Shown: positions 18,520-27,275 of the stretch, one piece after another
How the letters are laid out: the number at the start of each line of letters is the position of its first letter
Position numbering within the stretch: the stretch's first letter is position 1
Assembly (NCBI GenBank): GCA_024304985.1
Contig: JAMWZC010000001.1
Coordinates: 434,001 to 498,000 of the forward strand
Direction: 5' to 3'
Length of the DNA: 64,000 nt
Origin: Paracoccaceae bacterium
GTDB lineage: Bacteria > Pseudomonadota > Alphaproteobacteria > Rhodobacterales > Rhodobacteraceae
Made by a program: the position numbers and the translations under genes
The notes under the pieces: generated by a model
The model's database searches: none
Told to the model about the DNA's origin: nothing
The model's input: the letters and a program-made list of their open reading frames with translations, nothing else

Positions 18520-19302
18520 TCACTCGGTCATCAGGGACTGTGCCGCACCCCCGGGCAGAATCGGCCGGAAATAAGCGATCATGCGACCATCTGCCGGGGC
18601 TTGAACGCCGTGCATCCAAGGGGCCACGCCATGCAAGGCAAGACGGTGCAGCAGATAGGCCTGCCCCGGTGCGGCGGATAGTTCGACCCGCTCGCAGGTC
18701 GCAAAAACCTCGGCCCGCGCCGCCGTATAGGCATCTGTCAGATCCAGATCCCCCCAGGTCTCGGGCGGATGTCCGTCGCAGGCGCGCAGCAACGCATGGC
18801 GCAGGATGTGATGGCTACCCCGCCAGATCACAAGCGGGCTTGCACCGGCATCACATTCCGTCAACGGGAGTCCCATGATCCAGGCATGCGGCTCTCGAAA
18901 GAACCGCCGCCGCGTTGGCCCCTCGGGCAGCATCCCGTCCAGATGGGCCCCGTCTCGTCGCTGGCGATAGCGAAAGGCCGCCTCGCTTTCGTCGTCGCGC
19001 GGGCGGGGATAGCCCGGCCAGATGACAGAGACTTGTGCACGGTGCAACGGCAACGGCCCGAACAGCGCGTCGGCGGTCTCGCGGACCGCACCGCGTAGAG
19101 GAACGCCGCCCACTGTGCCCTTGGGGTCGTTGTCCAGCGCATCGACGCCTACGAACCATGTGCCTTCGCAGACCAGCCCCTTGGCGCGCTGATCGGGGTC
19201 CGCCACGGCGGCACGGGCGCGCGGCAAGGCTGCCGCGATCCACTCCAGAAGCGCAGGCTCGGTGGGAAAGGTGACCCATCCATCCTGCGCGAGATCAGCC
19301 AT
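18520..19302 (-). CDS. Fe(II)/2-oxoglutarate dioxygenase-like protein
   Basis: 260-residue protein. Its start codon touches the stop codon of the TauE/SafE gene directly (TAA ATG), implying coupled translation. The layout suggests the phytanoyl-CoA/double-stranded beta-helix dioxygenase fold: HLD in DGAHLDGML (about residue 138) as the first two iron ligands, SHHILRH in the middle, a distal His in LHRLALHGVAPW, and an Arg in YFRPILPGG as a candidate 2-oxoglutarate anchor. The substrate is unknown. The fold call is an inference from motif order; a structure prediction would settle it. Confidence 0.6.
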   Translation of the reverse strand: MADLAQDGWVTFPTEPALLEWIAAALPRARAAVADPDQRAKGLVCEGTWFVGVDALDNDPKGTVGGVPLRGAVRETADALFGPLPLHRAQVSVIWPGYPRPRDDESEAAFRYRQRRDGAHLDGMLPEGPTRRRFFREPHAWIMGLPLTECDAGASPLVIWRGSHHILRHALLRACDGHPPETWGDLDLTDAYTAARAEVFATCERVELSAAPGQAYLLHRLALHGVAPWMHGVQAPADGRMIAYFRPILPGGAAQSLMTE

Positions 19303-20127
19303 TTACCAGCCCAGTGCCTTGCGCAGCATGTTCAGCGCAACCAACGTCAGAAAGACCGCAAAGACCCGCTTCAACGGCTTGGGGTCCATCGCATGGGCCA
19401 GCTTCACGCCCAAGGGGGCAGTGATCAGGGTCATCGCAATGGTAATGAAGAAGGCCACGAAATTCACGGCACCAATAGTAAATGGTGGCCGTGTCGCGGG
19501 ATCGACCTGAAAGAGCAGGAAGCCGATCACAGACGGCACGGCGATGATCACGCCGAAGCCTGCCGCCGTGGCGACAGCCCGGTGAATGGGCACACCATAA
19601 AGCGTCATCACCGGCACGCCGAAACTTCCACCACCGATGCCCATCAGCACCGACAGAAAGCCCAGAGCTGGCGACAGGGTGATGCGGCGCAGACCCTTCG
19701 GCATGTCATCGCCCAGCCGCCAATGTGCCTGCGAGGTCGCCATATAGACCCCGATCACAAGCGCCAGTATCCCGAATACGGCTTGCAGCGTGACCGAGCG
19801 CAGCGAGGCTGCGACCATCACCCCCAGAACTGCGCCCACGACGATGCCCGGGGCCCAGCCGCGCAGGATCTCCCAATCGACGGCACCTTTCTTGTTGTGG
19901 CTGAGCACAGACCGGGTCGAGGTCACGATAATCGTGGCCAAGGATGTCGCAAGACAGATCTGCATCAGTTGCGGGCTGTCATATCCCAGCGTCTGAAAGG
20001 CATAGAAGAAGGCAGGGACGAGGATGATCCCGCCGCCCACGCCCAAAAGCCCTGCCAGCACACCGGCGAATGCGCCGATCGCCATCAGAAGAACCAGCAT
20101 CTGCAACAGCAAGGTCATGTCGGGCAC
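19303..20127 (-). CDS. TauE/SafE family sulfite/organic anion permease
   Basis: 274-residue, about eight-helix inner-membrane protein with the family glycines GLLGVGGGIILVPAF near residue 27. A GTG start at 20127 (VPDMTLLLQ) is chosen because GAGGAG lies eight bases upstream of it; the ATG three codons later is too far from that site. The family exports or imports sulfoacetate, sulfite and related anions; the substrate here is not inferable. The open frame continues upstream into the dusA tail, but this is not a supported start. Followed without a gap by the dioxygenase-like gene. Confidence 0.85.
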   Translation of the reverse strand: MPDMTLLLQMLVLLMAIGAFAGVLAGLLGVGGGIILVPAFFYAFQTLGYDSPQLMQICLATSLATIIVTSTRSVLSHNKKGAVDWEILRGWAPGIVVGAVLGVMVAASLRSVTLQAVFGILALVIGVYMATSQAHWRLGDDMPKGLRRITLSPALGFLSVLMGIGGGSFGVPVMTLYGVPIHRAVATAAGFGVIIAVPSVIGFLLFQVDPATRPPFTIGAVNFVAFFITIAMTLITAPLGVKLAHAMDPKPLKRVFAVFLTLVALNMLRKALGW

Positions 20128-20218
20128 GGTCGCGTCTCCTCGTTGGGAATTGCGGCCAGATAGACAGCTTTTTGCCAGCAGGGACAATGGCAAAAAAACC
20201 GTCCAAAGAGCGCCTGTC

Positions 20219-21235
20219 TCAGGCCACCACCTGCGCTCGCGCCTCCAGCACTGCATCCAGCGCGTGGCGCACAAGACCGAAATCCGCACCCTCGCGGGAG
20301 GCTCCCTCGGACAGGATACGCCGCCACTGCCGCGCGCCGGGTGTGCCCGCAAACAGGCCCAACATGTGCCGTGTGACCTGATGCAGTCGGCCGCCCTGTG
20401 CCAGATGTTCCGTGATGTAATCCTGCATGCGGCCCACCACATCCACGGGGTCACTGTCCGCGCCCTGCCCCCAGATCAGCCGATCTGCCTGGCACAGGAT
20501 ATCGGCGGGCTGGTGATAGGCGGCGCGGCCAACCATCACCCCGTCCAGCCCCGCATCCAGAAAATGCCGCGCCTGTTCCAGATCGGTGATCCCGCCATTG
20601 ATCGACAGATGCAATCCGCCGAACATACCCTTCATCCGCAGCACCAGATCATGATCCAACGGTGGGATCTCGCGGTTCTCCTTGGGGCTGAGCCCCTGCA
20701 ACCACGCCTTGCGCGCGTGGATGATGAAACGTCCGCAGCCAGCCGCCCCCACGCGGGACAGGAATTCGGGCAGCACCTCCTCGGGGTTCTGCTCATCCAC
20801 GCCGATGCGGCATTTCACGGTCACCTCGACATCCACCGCCGCGCGCATCGCCGCCACGCATTCTGCCACCAGTGCCGGCTGTCTCATCAGCACAGCGCCA
20901 AACGTGCCCGATTGCACACGGTCCGAGGGGCAACCCACGTTCAGGTTGATCTCGTCATAACCGGCGGCCACCCCCAGCCGTGCCGCCTGCGCCAACTCTT
21001 CGGGGTCCGAGCCGCCCAGTTGCAAGGCGACAGGATGTTCTGCCGGATGGTGATCCAGCAAATGCAGTGCCCCGCCACGCACAAGCGCGGGAGATGTAAC
21101 CATCTCGGTGTAAAGCAAGGCATTGCGCGACAGCAGGCGATGCAGATAACGGCAATGCCGGTCCGTCCAGTCCATCATGGGTGCAACCGACAGGCGAGCC
21201 ACGTCGCAAAACTTTGTTTTTGAACATTTTTTCAT
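20219..21235 (-). CDS. dusA: tRNA-dihydrouridine(20/20a) synthase DusA, with island-supplied 5' end
   Basis: 338-residue flavoenzyme that reduces U20/U20a of tRNA. Family hallmarks: LSVAPMMDWTDRHCR at about residue 14, the catalytic Cys in NLNVGCPSDRVQ, KCRIG, and the FMN phosphate-site segment LSINGGITD. The start at 21235 gives MKKCSKTKFCDVARLSV; this short, AT-rich, Lys-rich leader is unlike the rest of the gene. An integrase gene follows immediately upstream. This fits islands that integrate into the 5' end of dusA and restore the frame with their own start. The ribosome site before 21235 is weak. Confidence 0.93.
   Translation of the reverse strand: MKKCSKTKFCDVARLSVAPMMDWTDRHCRYLHRLLSRNALLYTEMVTSPALVRGGALHLLDHHPAEHPVALQLGGSDPEELAQAARLGVAAGYDEINLNVGCPSDRVQSGTFGAVLMRQPALVAECVAAMRAAVDVEVTVKCRIGVDEQNPEEVLPEFLSRVGAAGCGRFIIHARKAWLQGLSPKENREIPPLDHDLVLRMKGMFGGLHLSINGGITDLEQARHFLDAGLDGVMVGRAAYHQPADILCQADRLIWGQGADSDPVDVVGRMQDYITEHLAQGGRLHQVTRHMLGLFAGTPGARQWRRILSEGASREGADFGLVRHALDAVLEARAQVVA
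21165..21235. other. Probable dusA attachment-site junction
   Basis: Base composition changes abruptly here, from the GC-rich dusA body to the AT-rich TTTTTGAACATTTTTTCATC segment that supplies the new dusA start, 220 bases before a tyrosine recombinase gene. Integrases of the dusA-associated group recombine at the 5' end of this gene. The exact core cannot be fixed without the second copy, which I could not find by eye in the window. Confidence 0.4.
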
Positions 21236-21454
21236 CAAAATCTCGCAAATAAGAGACCATAGAGACAACCCTGTTTTGGAGGGTTTTGCCGACTTTTGCC
21301 TGGTTCCGCGACAGGAGTTGCTACGGCGTAGCAACTCGCATGGCGGATCACCAGCCCGATCGAGAGGTCCTCCGGCCCAGTAGGCGCCCCTCGATTTCCG
21401 AGGCTCTGAAACAAGACCAACATTCCTCCTGAAGCCAAGACAGAAAGCAAGACC

Positions 21455-22714
21455 ATGTCCTCCAACATCATTACCTTTCCCGGTGCCGCTGCAGTCATTT
21501 CCTCGAAACAACCGATCACTGAGTTGGTCCGAGATGCTGCCTCCCCCCCAGGCGCCTCCAAGAAACCTGCGACAGGCGCCGGCTCCGAAGAATGTTCCGA
21601 TGGTCGCCGCAAAAAAGGCGCAGCTTCTCGCAGCGTTGAACCGAACATACAAGAGATCCCCGGGGAGAATGGTGGGCGGTCCTATCGCGTGCAGATCCGA
21701 AAGTCCATCAGGGGGAGCACCATCAGCTTCACCAAGACATTTTCAAAGCTCGCAATGGCAAGGAAATGGAAGATTAGGAAGCTCGCAGAGATCGAACTTG
21801 ATGGTGTTGAGGCGGTGTCACGAAGTGGCGATACAGTCGCTGATGCGATCAACGCTCGGCTGGCCACTCACCAGAGCCTAAAGAAATCAGCGAAACAGCA
21901 ACTCACGTGGTTGAAAGAAAGTGCCTTCGGGCGGAAGAAGCTGTCCGACTTGACACTCGGTGATCTAACTGACCTCGCCGATGACATGCTTGGTGAAGAG
22001 CGGCAACCACAAACAGTCGCCGGCTATCTTACGATCCTGGTGAGCACGTTGGACTGGGCGTCGCGACGCAAGTTCTCGGTTCCAGTGGCGGCTTTGAGGC
22101 AGGCGATGGTTCTCATGTGGGAAGATGAGATACTTGCTCGCTCTGAAGAGCGGACTCGACGTCCCAGCATCGAGGAATTGAACAAGATTCTTAAAGCTGT
22201 GAAAGAAAACAAACGTCAGAAGATCCCTCTTGCAATAATCGTTGTCTTCGCGATTTTCAGTTGCCGGCGCCTCGGCGAAATCTGCCGACTCCGCTGGGAA
22301 GACCTTCACGTGGATCAGAAAAAAATCCTGGTCCGAAACATGAAGCATCCAAGAAAGAAAAAGGGCAATGACGTCTTGTGCAACCTGACGGACGAAGCAC
22401 TGGCGATCATTTTGGCGATGCCCAGGGAGGGTGAATTCATTTTTCCTTTCAAGGCGGATTCCGTCGGAGCGGCTTGGCGTCGCCACCGTGATCGGCTGAA
22501 CATTTCTGATCTCCGCTTTCATGACCTTCGTCACGAAGGCATCTCGAGGCTCTTCGAGATGGGAACACCGGCAGTTTTCGTAGCGAAGCATTCAGGCCAC
22601 AAGAACGGGGGATGCCTGTTTCGCTATGAGCATGTCGAGCAAGAGGGCGACAAGTTTGCAGAGTGGCCATGGACGAAATGGGCGACCGAGGAGCAAGAAC
22701 ATAAGAGAAGTTAA
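21455..22714 (+). CDS. int: Tyrosine recombinase/integrase of dusA-associated type
   Basis: 419-residue site-specific recombinase. An N-terminal variable part of about 60 residues is followed by a SAM-like core-binding domain (about 130-215) and a C-terminal catalytic domain. Catalytic residues visible: Arg near 270 (CRRLGEICRLRW), the HDLRH box near 356-360, His in AKHSGHKNGG, and the nucleophile Tyr near 390 (FRYEHV). It reads away from dusA, whose 5' end it abuts, as expected for an island integrase. The next gene is PrtN-like. Lower GC than the flanking core genes. Confidence 0.92.
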   Translation: MSSNIITFPGAAAVISSKQPITELVRDAASPPGASKKPATGAGSEECSDGRRKKGAASRSVEPNIQEIPGENGGRSYRVQIRKSIRGSTISFTKTFSKLAMARKWKIRKLAEIELDGVEAVSRSGDTVADAINARLATHQSLKKSAKQQLTWLKESAFGRKKLSDLTLGDLTDLADDMLGEERQPQTVAGYLTILVSTLDWASRRKFSVPVAALRQAMVLMWEDEILARSEERTRRPSIEELNKILKAVKENKRQKIPLAIIVVFAIFSCRRLGEICRLRWEDLHVDQKKILVRNMKHPRKKKGNDVLCNLTDEALAIILAMPREGEFIFPFKADSVGAAWRRHRDRLNISDLRFHDLRHEGISRLFEMGTPAVFVAKHSGHKNGGCLFRYEHVEQEGDKFAEWPWTKWATEEQEHKRS

Positions 22715-22790
22715 AGATTCTGGTCACGTCTGGTTTCTCCCCAAAAAAGGATGAACCCATGTCTTGAGCATCCCGGACATGGAGGCTCAA

Positions 22791-23045
22791 ATGGACACGT
22801 TGGAACTGCTGATGAAACACTATGACAATCGACCATTCATACCTCTTGAGGAAGCGGGAAGCCTGTGGGGGCATACCGAGAAGACGATGAAAGAGAAGAT
22901 CGACGCCGGTGATATCCGCCTCCCCTATTTTACCTCCGACGGAAAACAAAAGTCAGTCAAGCTTGTCCGCGTGGCAACGGTCGCAAAAATTCTGGATGAA
23001 CGAGCTTCCGAGGCCGAGCGAGAATTCCTGAAACTTTGGAGCTGA
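22791..23045 (+). CDS. PrtN-like (pyocin activator) regulatory protein
   Basis: 84-residue protein; the ATG at 22791 follows GGAGG (22782-22786). The start MDTLELLMKHYDNRPFIPLEE and the later region with a lysine-rich segment before VATVAKILDERASEAE resemble the PrtN family, small DNA-binding activators first known from pyocin clusters and also found beside island integrases. It probably acts as a recombination directionality or activation factor for the adjacent integrase; that role is inferred from position. The next element is a terminator-like hairpin. Confidence 0.7.
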   Translation: MDTLELLMKHYDNRPFIPLEEAGSLWGHTEKTMKEKIDAGDIRLPYFTSDGKQKSVKLVRVATVAKILDERASEAEREFLKLWS

Positions 23046-23068
23046 CAGAAGGAAGGACGGAGAGTCGC

Positions 23069-23102
23069 CATTCGCTGCAAGCTGAGCGAATGACTGTTTT
23101 TT
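23069..23102 (+). terminator. Terminator-like hairpin after the PrtN-like gene
   Basis: Seven-base arms CATTCGC (23069-23075) and GCGAATG (23086-23092), then ACTG and six T residues (23097-23102). It ends the int-prtN unit. The CATTCG/CGAATG core recurs in a second hairpin at 25034-25067. Confidence 0.55.
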
Positions 23103-23415
23103 GTCCGTTATGATTGCAATCCATCTCTTTTTCTGGCTTCTTTCCTCGAACGTAGGGCGGTTGGTTACGCACGTCATGGCGCTGGAACATATCTGGATCC
23201 AGACCCATGCAAAGGACAGCGTATACATGCGGGTTTTCATCCGAGCACTCCGTGCTAAGTTCGGGCGCTACGGTGGGAGCTTGCGTCACATCTTTGCCGC
23301 AGACGGGGTGGGATACCTTTCTACAATGCGTGACCCAGTGTTGGAAAAACGGTTCTCTTGCGGCTTGGAAAGTCAGATGGCTCCCGCTCTACCCGCACAT
23401 CACGGGATGAAGTAG
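23103..23415. other. Gap without a recognisable gene
   Basis: 313 bases between the terminator-like hairpin and trkH. Short frames cross it, but none has a ribosome site or a recognisable product. It must hold the trkH promoter. Confidence 0.5.
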
Positions 23416-24870
23416 ATGGCAGAGTTGGAGTTGCGTCCGATTGCGAGGATCATCTCCTTTCTGATGATGGCCATGGGGTTGGCGATGCTTCCCTGCGCTT
23501 TGCTCGACTATACCTCTGGAAGTCAAAGCTGGGCGGTATTTGGTGAAATAGCCTTGCTCACCATCACACTCGGTGTGTTGGTCGTTCTTGCAACAACAAA
23601 TGCGAAGATTGACCGGATCTCTATCAAGGATGCGTTTTTCCTGACGACAGCCACGTGGATAGTGCTGCCATTGATCGGAAGCCTACCCTTTATGGTCGGC
23701 GCACCCGAAGCATCTTTCACAAACGCATATTTTGAAGCTGTTTCAGGAATGACAACGACAGGTTCGACCATGTTCGTGGGTCTTGACGACATGCCCAAAG
23801 GGACACTTCTCTGGCGTGGGATACTTCAATGGCTGGGTGGTCTCGGCATTGTCATCGTCGCCCTGGTCTTTTTGCCGATCATGCGCTCCGGGGGCATGCA
23901 GTTTTTCCAGACCGAGGGTTTCGACACGCTGGGAAAGGTCTTGCCACGGACGCTGGACATATCGAAGTCACTGTTAACGGTTTACATCGGCCTGACCTTC
24001 GCCTGCACCTTTGCCTATATCGTGTTCGGCATGACGCCCTTCGAGGCGACGGTTCATGCCATGACCACCCTGTCTACGGGCGGATTTTCCACCACGGACC
24101 GTTCCTTTGCCGCCTTTTCGGGACCGCTTGAATATGTCTCGTCGGTATTCATGATCCTTGCCAGTATGCCCTTCATCCGCTTCATCCAGTTGTCGCGTGG
24201 CAACGCCAGCCCATTGTTGAATGACGTTCAGGCGCGGGCCTATCTCCGGTGGCTGGCCTATGCGATCGCATTGGTGATTTTTTATCGGATGTGGACAAGC
24301 ACCGCAGAGCTGGACGTGAACATCAGAGAGACGACCTTCAACATCGTCACGCTCTTCTCCGGCACAGGCTATGGCAGTGCCGATGTCGTGTCATGGGGGT
24401 CGTTCCCGCTTCTGGTGATCTTCGCAGTCGGACTGATCGGGGGCTGCACGGCATCGACAGGGTGTTCCATCAAGGTCTTTCGATGGCTCGTCGCTCTTGA
24501 AGCCATCAAGTCCCAGATCAAAAAGTCCAGTTCACCCAATTCAGTTGTCATCCCTAAACTGGGCGGCCAGAGGATCAACGAAGACGTAATGTCCTCGGTC
24601 ATTGCATTCTTTTCCCTGTTCATCCTGTCATTCGGTTTACTGATCGTCGGACTTGCCCTGACTGGATTGGAGTTCAGAACCTCACTCTCGGCAGCATGGA
24701 CCGCCATTGCCAATGTCGGCCCCGCCTTCGGACCTGAAGTTGGCCCCACAGGCGCCTTTAACGCATTTCCCACTGCAGCCAAGTGGATGCTGATTTTTGG
24801 TATGTTGGCCGGAAGACTTGAGATCCTGTCGGTTTTTGTTTTGTTCACACCGGCATTCTGGCGGAACTGA
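23416..24870 (+). CDS. trkH: TrkH-family potassium uptake channel subunit
   Basis: 484-residue inner-membrane protein of the Trk/Ktr superfamily with four repeated membrane-pore-membrane units. Filter-type pore loops are visible: SGMTTTGSTMF near residue 112, TTLSTGGFSTTD near 217, LFSGTGYGSADV near 315, and the last one around NVGPAFGPEVGP near 435. TrkH needs a TrkA-type cytoplasmic gating partner; none is in the window, so it must use one encoded elsewhere. First cargo gene of the accessory block after int-prtN. A second potassium system, kup, lies 15 kb downstream. Confidence 0.93.
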   Translation: MAELELRPIARIISFLMMAMGLAMLPCALLDYTSGSQSWAVFGEIALLTITLGVLVVLATTNAKIDRISIKDAFFLTTATWIVLPLIGSLPFMVGAPEASFTNAYFEAVSGMTTTGSTMFVGLDDMPKGTLLWRGILQWLGGLGIVIVALVFLPIMRSGGMQFFQTEGFDTLGKVLPRTLDISKSLLTVYIGLTFACTFAYIVFGMTPFEATVHAMTTLSTGGFSTTDRSFAAFSGPLEYVSSVFMILASMPFIRFIQLSRGNASPLLNDVQARAYLRWLAYAIALVIFYRMWTSTAELDVNIRETTFNIVTLFSGTGYGSADVVSWGSFPLLVIFAVGLIGGCTASTGCSIKVFRWLVALEAIKSQIKKSSSPNSVVIPKLGGQRINEDVMSSVIAFFSLFILSFGLLIVGLALTGLEFRTSLSAAWTAIANVGPAFGPEVGPTGAFNAFPTAAKWMLIFGMLAGRLEILSVFVLFTPAFWRN

Positions 24871-25033
24871 CCCATTACATCGGAGGGTCGACTTCATCAT
24901 GTCAGGTGGAAACAACAAACTGGATCAGATGGCTCAATTTCTTCACAAAAGCCGACCCTCGGCTTTGAGCAGGTGAAGGTCGGGATTGGGTCGAACAGGT
25001 TGATCGGGTCGTCGCCCCCGGAAGCGACTTATC

Positions 25034-25067
25034 GCAGCCATTCGTCACTTAGCGCGCGAATGGCTGC
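25034..25067. repeat. Perfect 11-base inverted repeat (CATTCG/CGAATG type)
   Basis: Arms GCAGCCATTCG (25034-25044) and CGAATGGCTGC (25057-25067) around a 12-base loop, in the 438-base gap 24871-25308 between trkH and degQ. It shares the CATTCG/CGAATG core with the hairpin at 23069-23092. No T tract follows on either strand. Confidence 0.7.
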
Positions 25068-25175
25068 TTGCAGTTGAGTAGGCTTGCTTCAACTCACTAT
25101 GGTCGCCGTTTGATTGCAGGGTCACGGAGATACTCTTCTGTCGCGGTTCCTACAGAACCAGTCGTGCTCGCCTAT

Positions 25176-25202
25176 GAAGAGGGCAGCAATGCTGCCCTCT
25201 TC
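25176..25202. repeat. Near-perfect palindrome, 13-base arms
   Basis: GAAGAGGGCAGCA (25176-25188), one base, then its exact complement (25190-25202). It lies about 105 bases beyond the degQ stop. No T tract on either strand, so it is a weak terminator candidate; it could be a transcript-stabilising hairpin or a protein-binding palindrome. The rest of the 24871-25308 gap shows no gene. Confidence 0.75.
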
Positions 25203-25308
25203 AGCGGTATCGCCCCGGCCATGGGCGTGCGATCGACTTAGGTTCGGCAATGTCGGTCAGTTTGTGCCGTTGGAAACATGAAAGCATTTAGCTCACTTTC
25301 GGACGAGC

Positions 25309-26424
25309 TCAGGCGTCCTGTTTCGGCATCGTTCCAACTGTCACGTTAACAAGCTTTTCAGACCCTTTGCGAAATATCCGAACAGGCACAACCGCTTCAG
25401 GATTTGCTGCCGCCACAGCACTTGTGAGATCTCGAAGGTCTGAAATCTCAATTTCATTGAAGGATAAGATGATATCTCCCTGCTCCAATCCTGCTGCCTC
25501 GGCAGGGCCTTCTGCGTTGACCTTTTCAATGATGGCGCCCTTGGGTTGATCGAAACCAAGCACTTGGGCGATTTCCTCCGGCATGGGTTTGATCTGAACA
25601 CCAAGCCAGCCGCGTGTGATCATGCCGTCATCTGATAGATCGGTTACGATACGCTGCACCAACTCCGAAGGCACAGCGAACCCGATACCGACTGACCCGC
25701 CGTCCGGCGAGTAGATGGCGGTGTTCATGCCAATCACCTCTCCCGCGTTATTAAACAGCGGCCCACCCGAATTACCTCGGTTAATAGCAGCATCCGTTTG
25801 GATGTAATCGTCATACGGGCCCGAGTTGATGTTGCGCGACAGAGCGGAGATGATGCCAGATGTAACTGTGCCGCCTAATCCGAAGGGGTTGCCCACGGCA
25901 ACGACTTCATCGCCGGCCCGCATCGCGTCAGAATTGCCGAAAACAACGAACGGCAGTTTTTCTTCGGTTTTCAGCTGAAGCAACGCGACATCAGTCAAAG
26001 GGTCGCTACCGATTACATCCGCATCAAAGGTGCGGCCGTCCGCCAACTTGACTGACACAGTGTCAGCCCCTTCGACGACATGGTTGTTTGTCACAACCTT
26101 ACCGTCTTCGGATATAATGAACCCCGATCCGAGACCTTGACGCGGCGGCTGCGATTGCCCCGGCGGCATCATCTGCTCAAACTGACGTCGAAGCGCGTCA
26201 GGAATACCTTGGGGCAATTGGTCAGACAAGTTAATCGGCTGAGCCTTTGCGGTGACCTCGATAAAGACGACAGCAGGTGCAACTGTCTCTACCAGATCCG
26301 CATAGCCTCCGGCCGGCACCGCCAGAGCCGGAGTGACGTTAGAAAGGTTGACGCCTGTCGCGCTCAGCATGGCAATGAGTGCAGCTGAGCTTACGAAACG
26401 GCGGTAAAGGGGGGTGGATGTCAT
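25309..26424 (-). CDS. DegQ/DegP-type periplasmic serine protease with one PDZ domain
   Basis: 371-residue HtrA-family protease starting at the ATG at 26424 (MTSTPLYRRF), with GGAGAG upstream. A signal peptide covers about residues 1-35 (cut after TPALA). Trypsin-like domain with His in TNNHVVEG, Asp in DPLTDVALL and Ser in RGNSGGPL, then a single C-terminal PDZ domain (LGVQIKPMPEEIAQVLGF onward). DegP and DegQ of E. coli have two PDZ domains, so this is a short form. It degrades or refolds damaged envelope proteins. Divergent from an OmpR-type two-component pair, which probably controls it. Confidence 0.93.
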   Translation of the reverse strand: MTSTPLYRRFVSSAALIAMLSATGVNLSNVTPALAVPAGGYADLVETVAPAVVFIEVTAKAQPINLSDQLPQGIPDALRRQFEQMMPPGQSQPPRQGLGSGFIISEDGKVVTNNHVVEGADTVSVKLADGRTFDADVIGSDPLTDVALLQLKTEEKLPFVVFGNSDAMRAGDEVVAVGNPFGLGGTVTSGIISALSRNINSGPYDDYIQTDAAINRGNSGGPLFNNAGEVIGMNTAIYSPDGGSVGIGFAVPSELVQRIVTDLSDDGMITRGWLGVQIKPMPEEIAQVLGFDQPKGAIIEKVNAEGPAEAAGLEQGDIILSFNEIEISDLRDLTSAVAAANPEAVVPVRIFRKGSEKLVNVTVGTMPKQDA

Positions 26425-26603
26425 CGTTGAACTCTCCATTGTTTTGTATGCAACGACATCCATATGCGACGCGTGTTTCACACCCAGATGTGGCAACCTA
26501 TACAAATATTTTAACATGCCCGAAGGACTTGCTCTTGGACCAATGAGTGTTGATCTAAAGACCATGGAATAGAAATGGCATCGAATGATGCAGTGGGGAT
26601 GAG
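26425..26603. promoter_or_regulatory. Shared divergent promoter region, degQ / two-component system
   Basis: 179 bases between two divergent starts must carry both promoters. Two ATGCRACG-like half sites about 17 bases apart (around 26448-26472) are possible response-regulator sites on the degQ side. The AT-rich TATACAAATATTTTAACATG stretch near 26500-26517 could hold a -10 element. These are visual candidates only. Confidence 0.45.
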
Positions 26604-27275
26604 ATGAAGCTGCTTGTGGTCGAAGACGATGAAACGACAGGCGCCTACATCGCGCGTGGCTTGCGCGAAGAAGGGCAGAGCGTTGATTTGGTCGCCGACG
26701 GGCGCGAGGCTCTGGTCCAGGCTACAACCCGCAAATACGATGTGCTCATCATAGACCGTATGTTGCCGGAGATAGAAGGAATGACGCTGGTAAAGACCCT
26801 CCGCGCAGCGGGCAACTGCACTCCCGTGCTGTTCCTGACCTCCCTCGGTAGTGTTGAAGATCGGATCAACGGGCTGAACGCAGGTGGTGACGACTATCTT
26901 GTGAAGCCCTTTGCCTTTGGCGAATTGTCGGCACGGGTTACGGCCCTGGCTCGCCGTCCGCCGGCGGTAGAGCAGGACACCGTGTTGCGCGCCGGACCGC
27001 TTGAGATGGATCTTATCGCTCGCAAGGTGACTCGAGAAGGACAGGAGATCGACCTTCTGCCGCGCGAGTTCGCCATTCTGGAATTCCTGATCCGACGAAA
27101 GGGGCGGGTCCAGACGCGGACCATGCTGCTGGAATCGATCTGGGATATCTCGTTTGATCCGGGCACCAATGTAGTCGAAACTCATATCAGCCGATTGCGT
27201 GCAAAAGTAGACCGACCGTTCGACGGCGAAATTATCAAAACAGTCCGCGGTGCCGGGTATCGGATAGACGCATGA
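26604..27275 (+). CDS. OmpR-family response regulator
   Basis: 223-residue two-domain regulator. Receiver domain: acidic pocket VVEDDE at residues 5-10, phospho-acceptor Asp51 in LIIDRMLP, conserved Lys in DYLVKPF near 101. C-terminal winged-helix DNA-binding domain (about 125-222) with LLPREFAILEFLIRR and THISRLRAKVD. The ribosome site GGGGATGAG precedes the ATG. Overlaps the sensor kinase by ATGA and is divergent from degQ, an arrangement like the CpxR/degP envelope-stress link; the actual signal is unknown. Confidence 0.93.
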   Translation: MKLLVVEDDETTGAYIARGLREEGQSVDLVADGREALVQATTRKYDVLIIDRMLPEIEGMTLVKTLRAAGNCTPVLFLTSLGSVEDRINGLNAGGDDYLVKPFAFGELSARVTALARRPPAVEQDTVLRAGPLEMDLIARKVTREGQEIDLLPREFAILEFLIRRKGRVQTRTMLLESIWDISFDPGTNVVETHISRLRAKVDRPFDGEIIKTVRGAGYRIDA

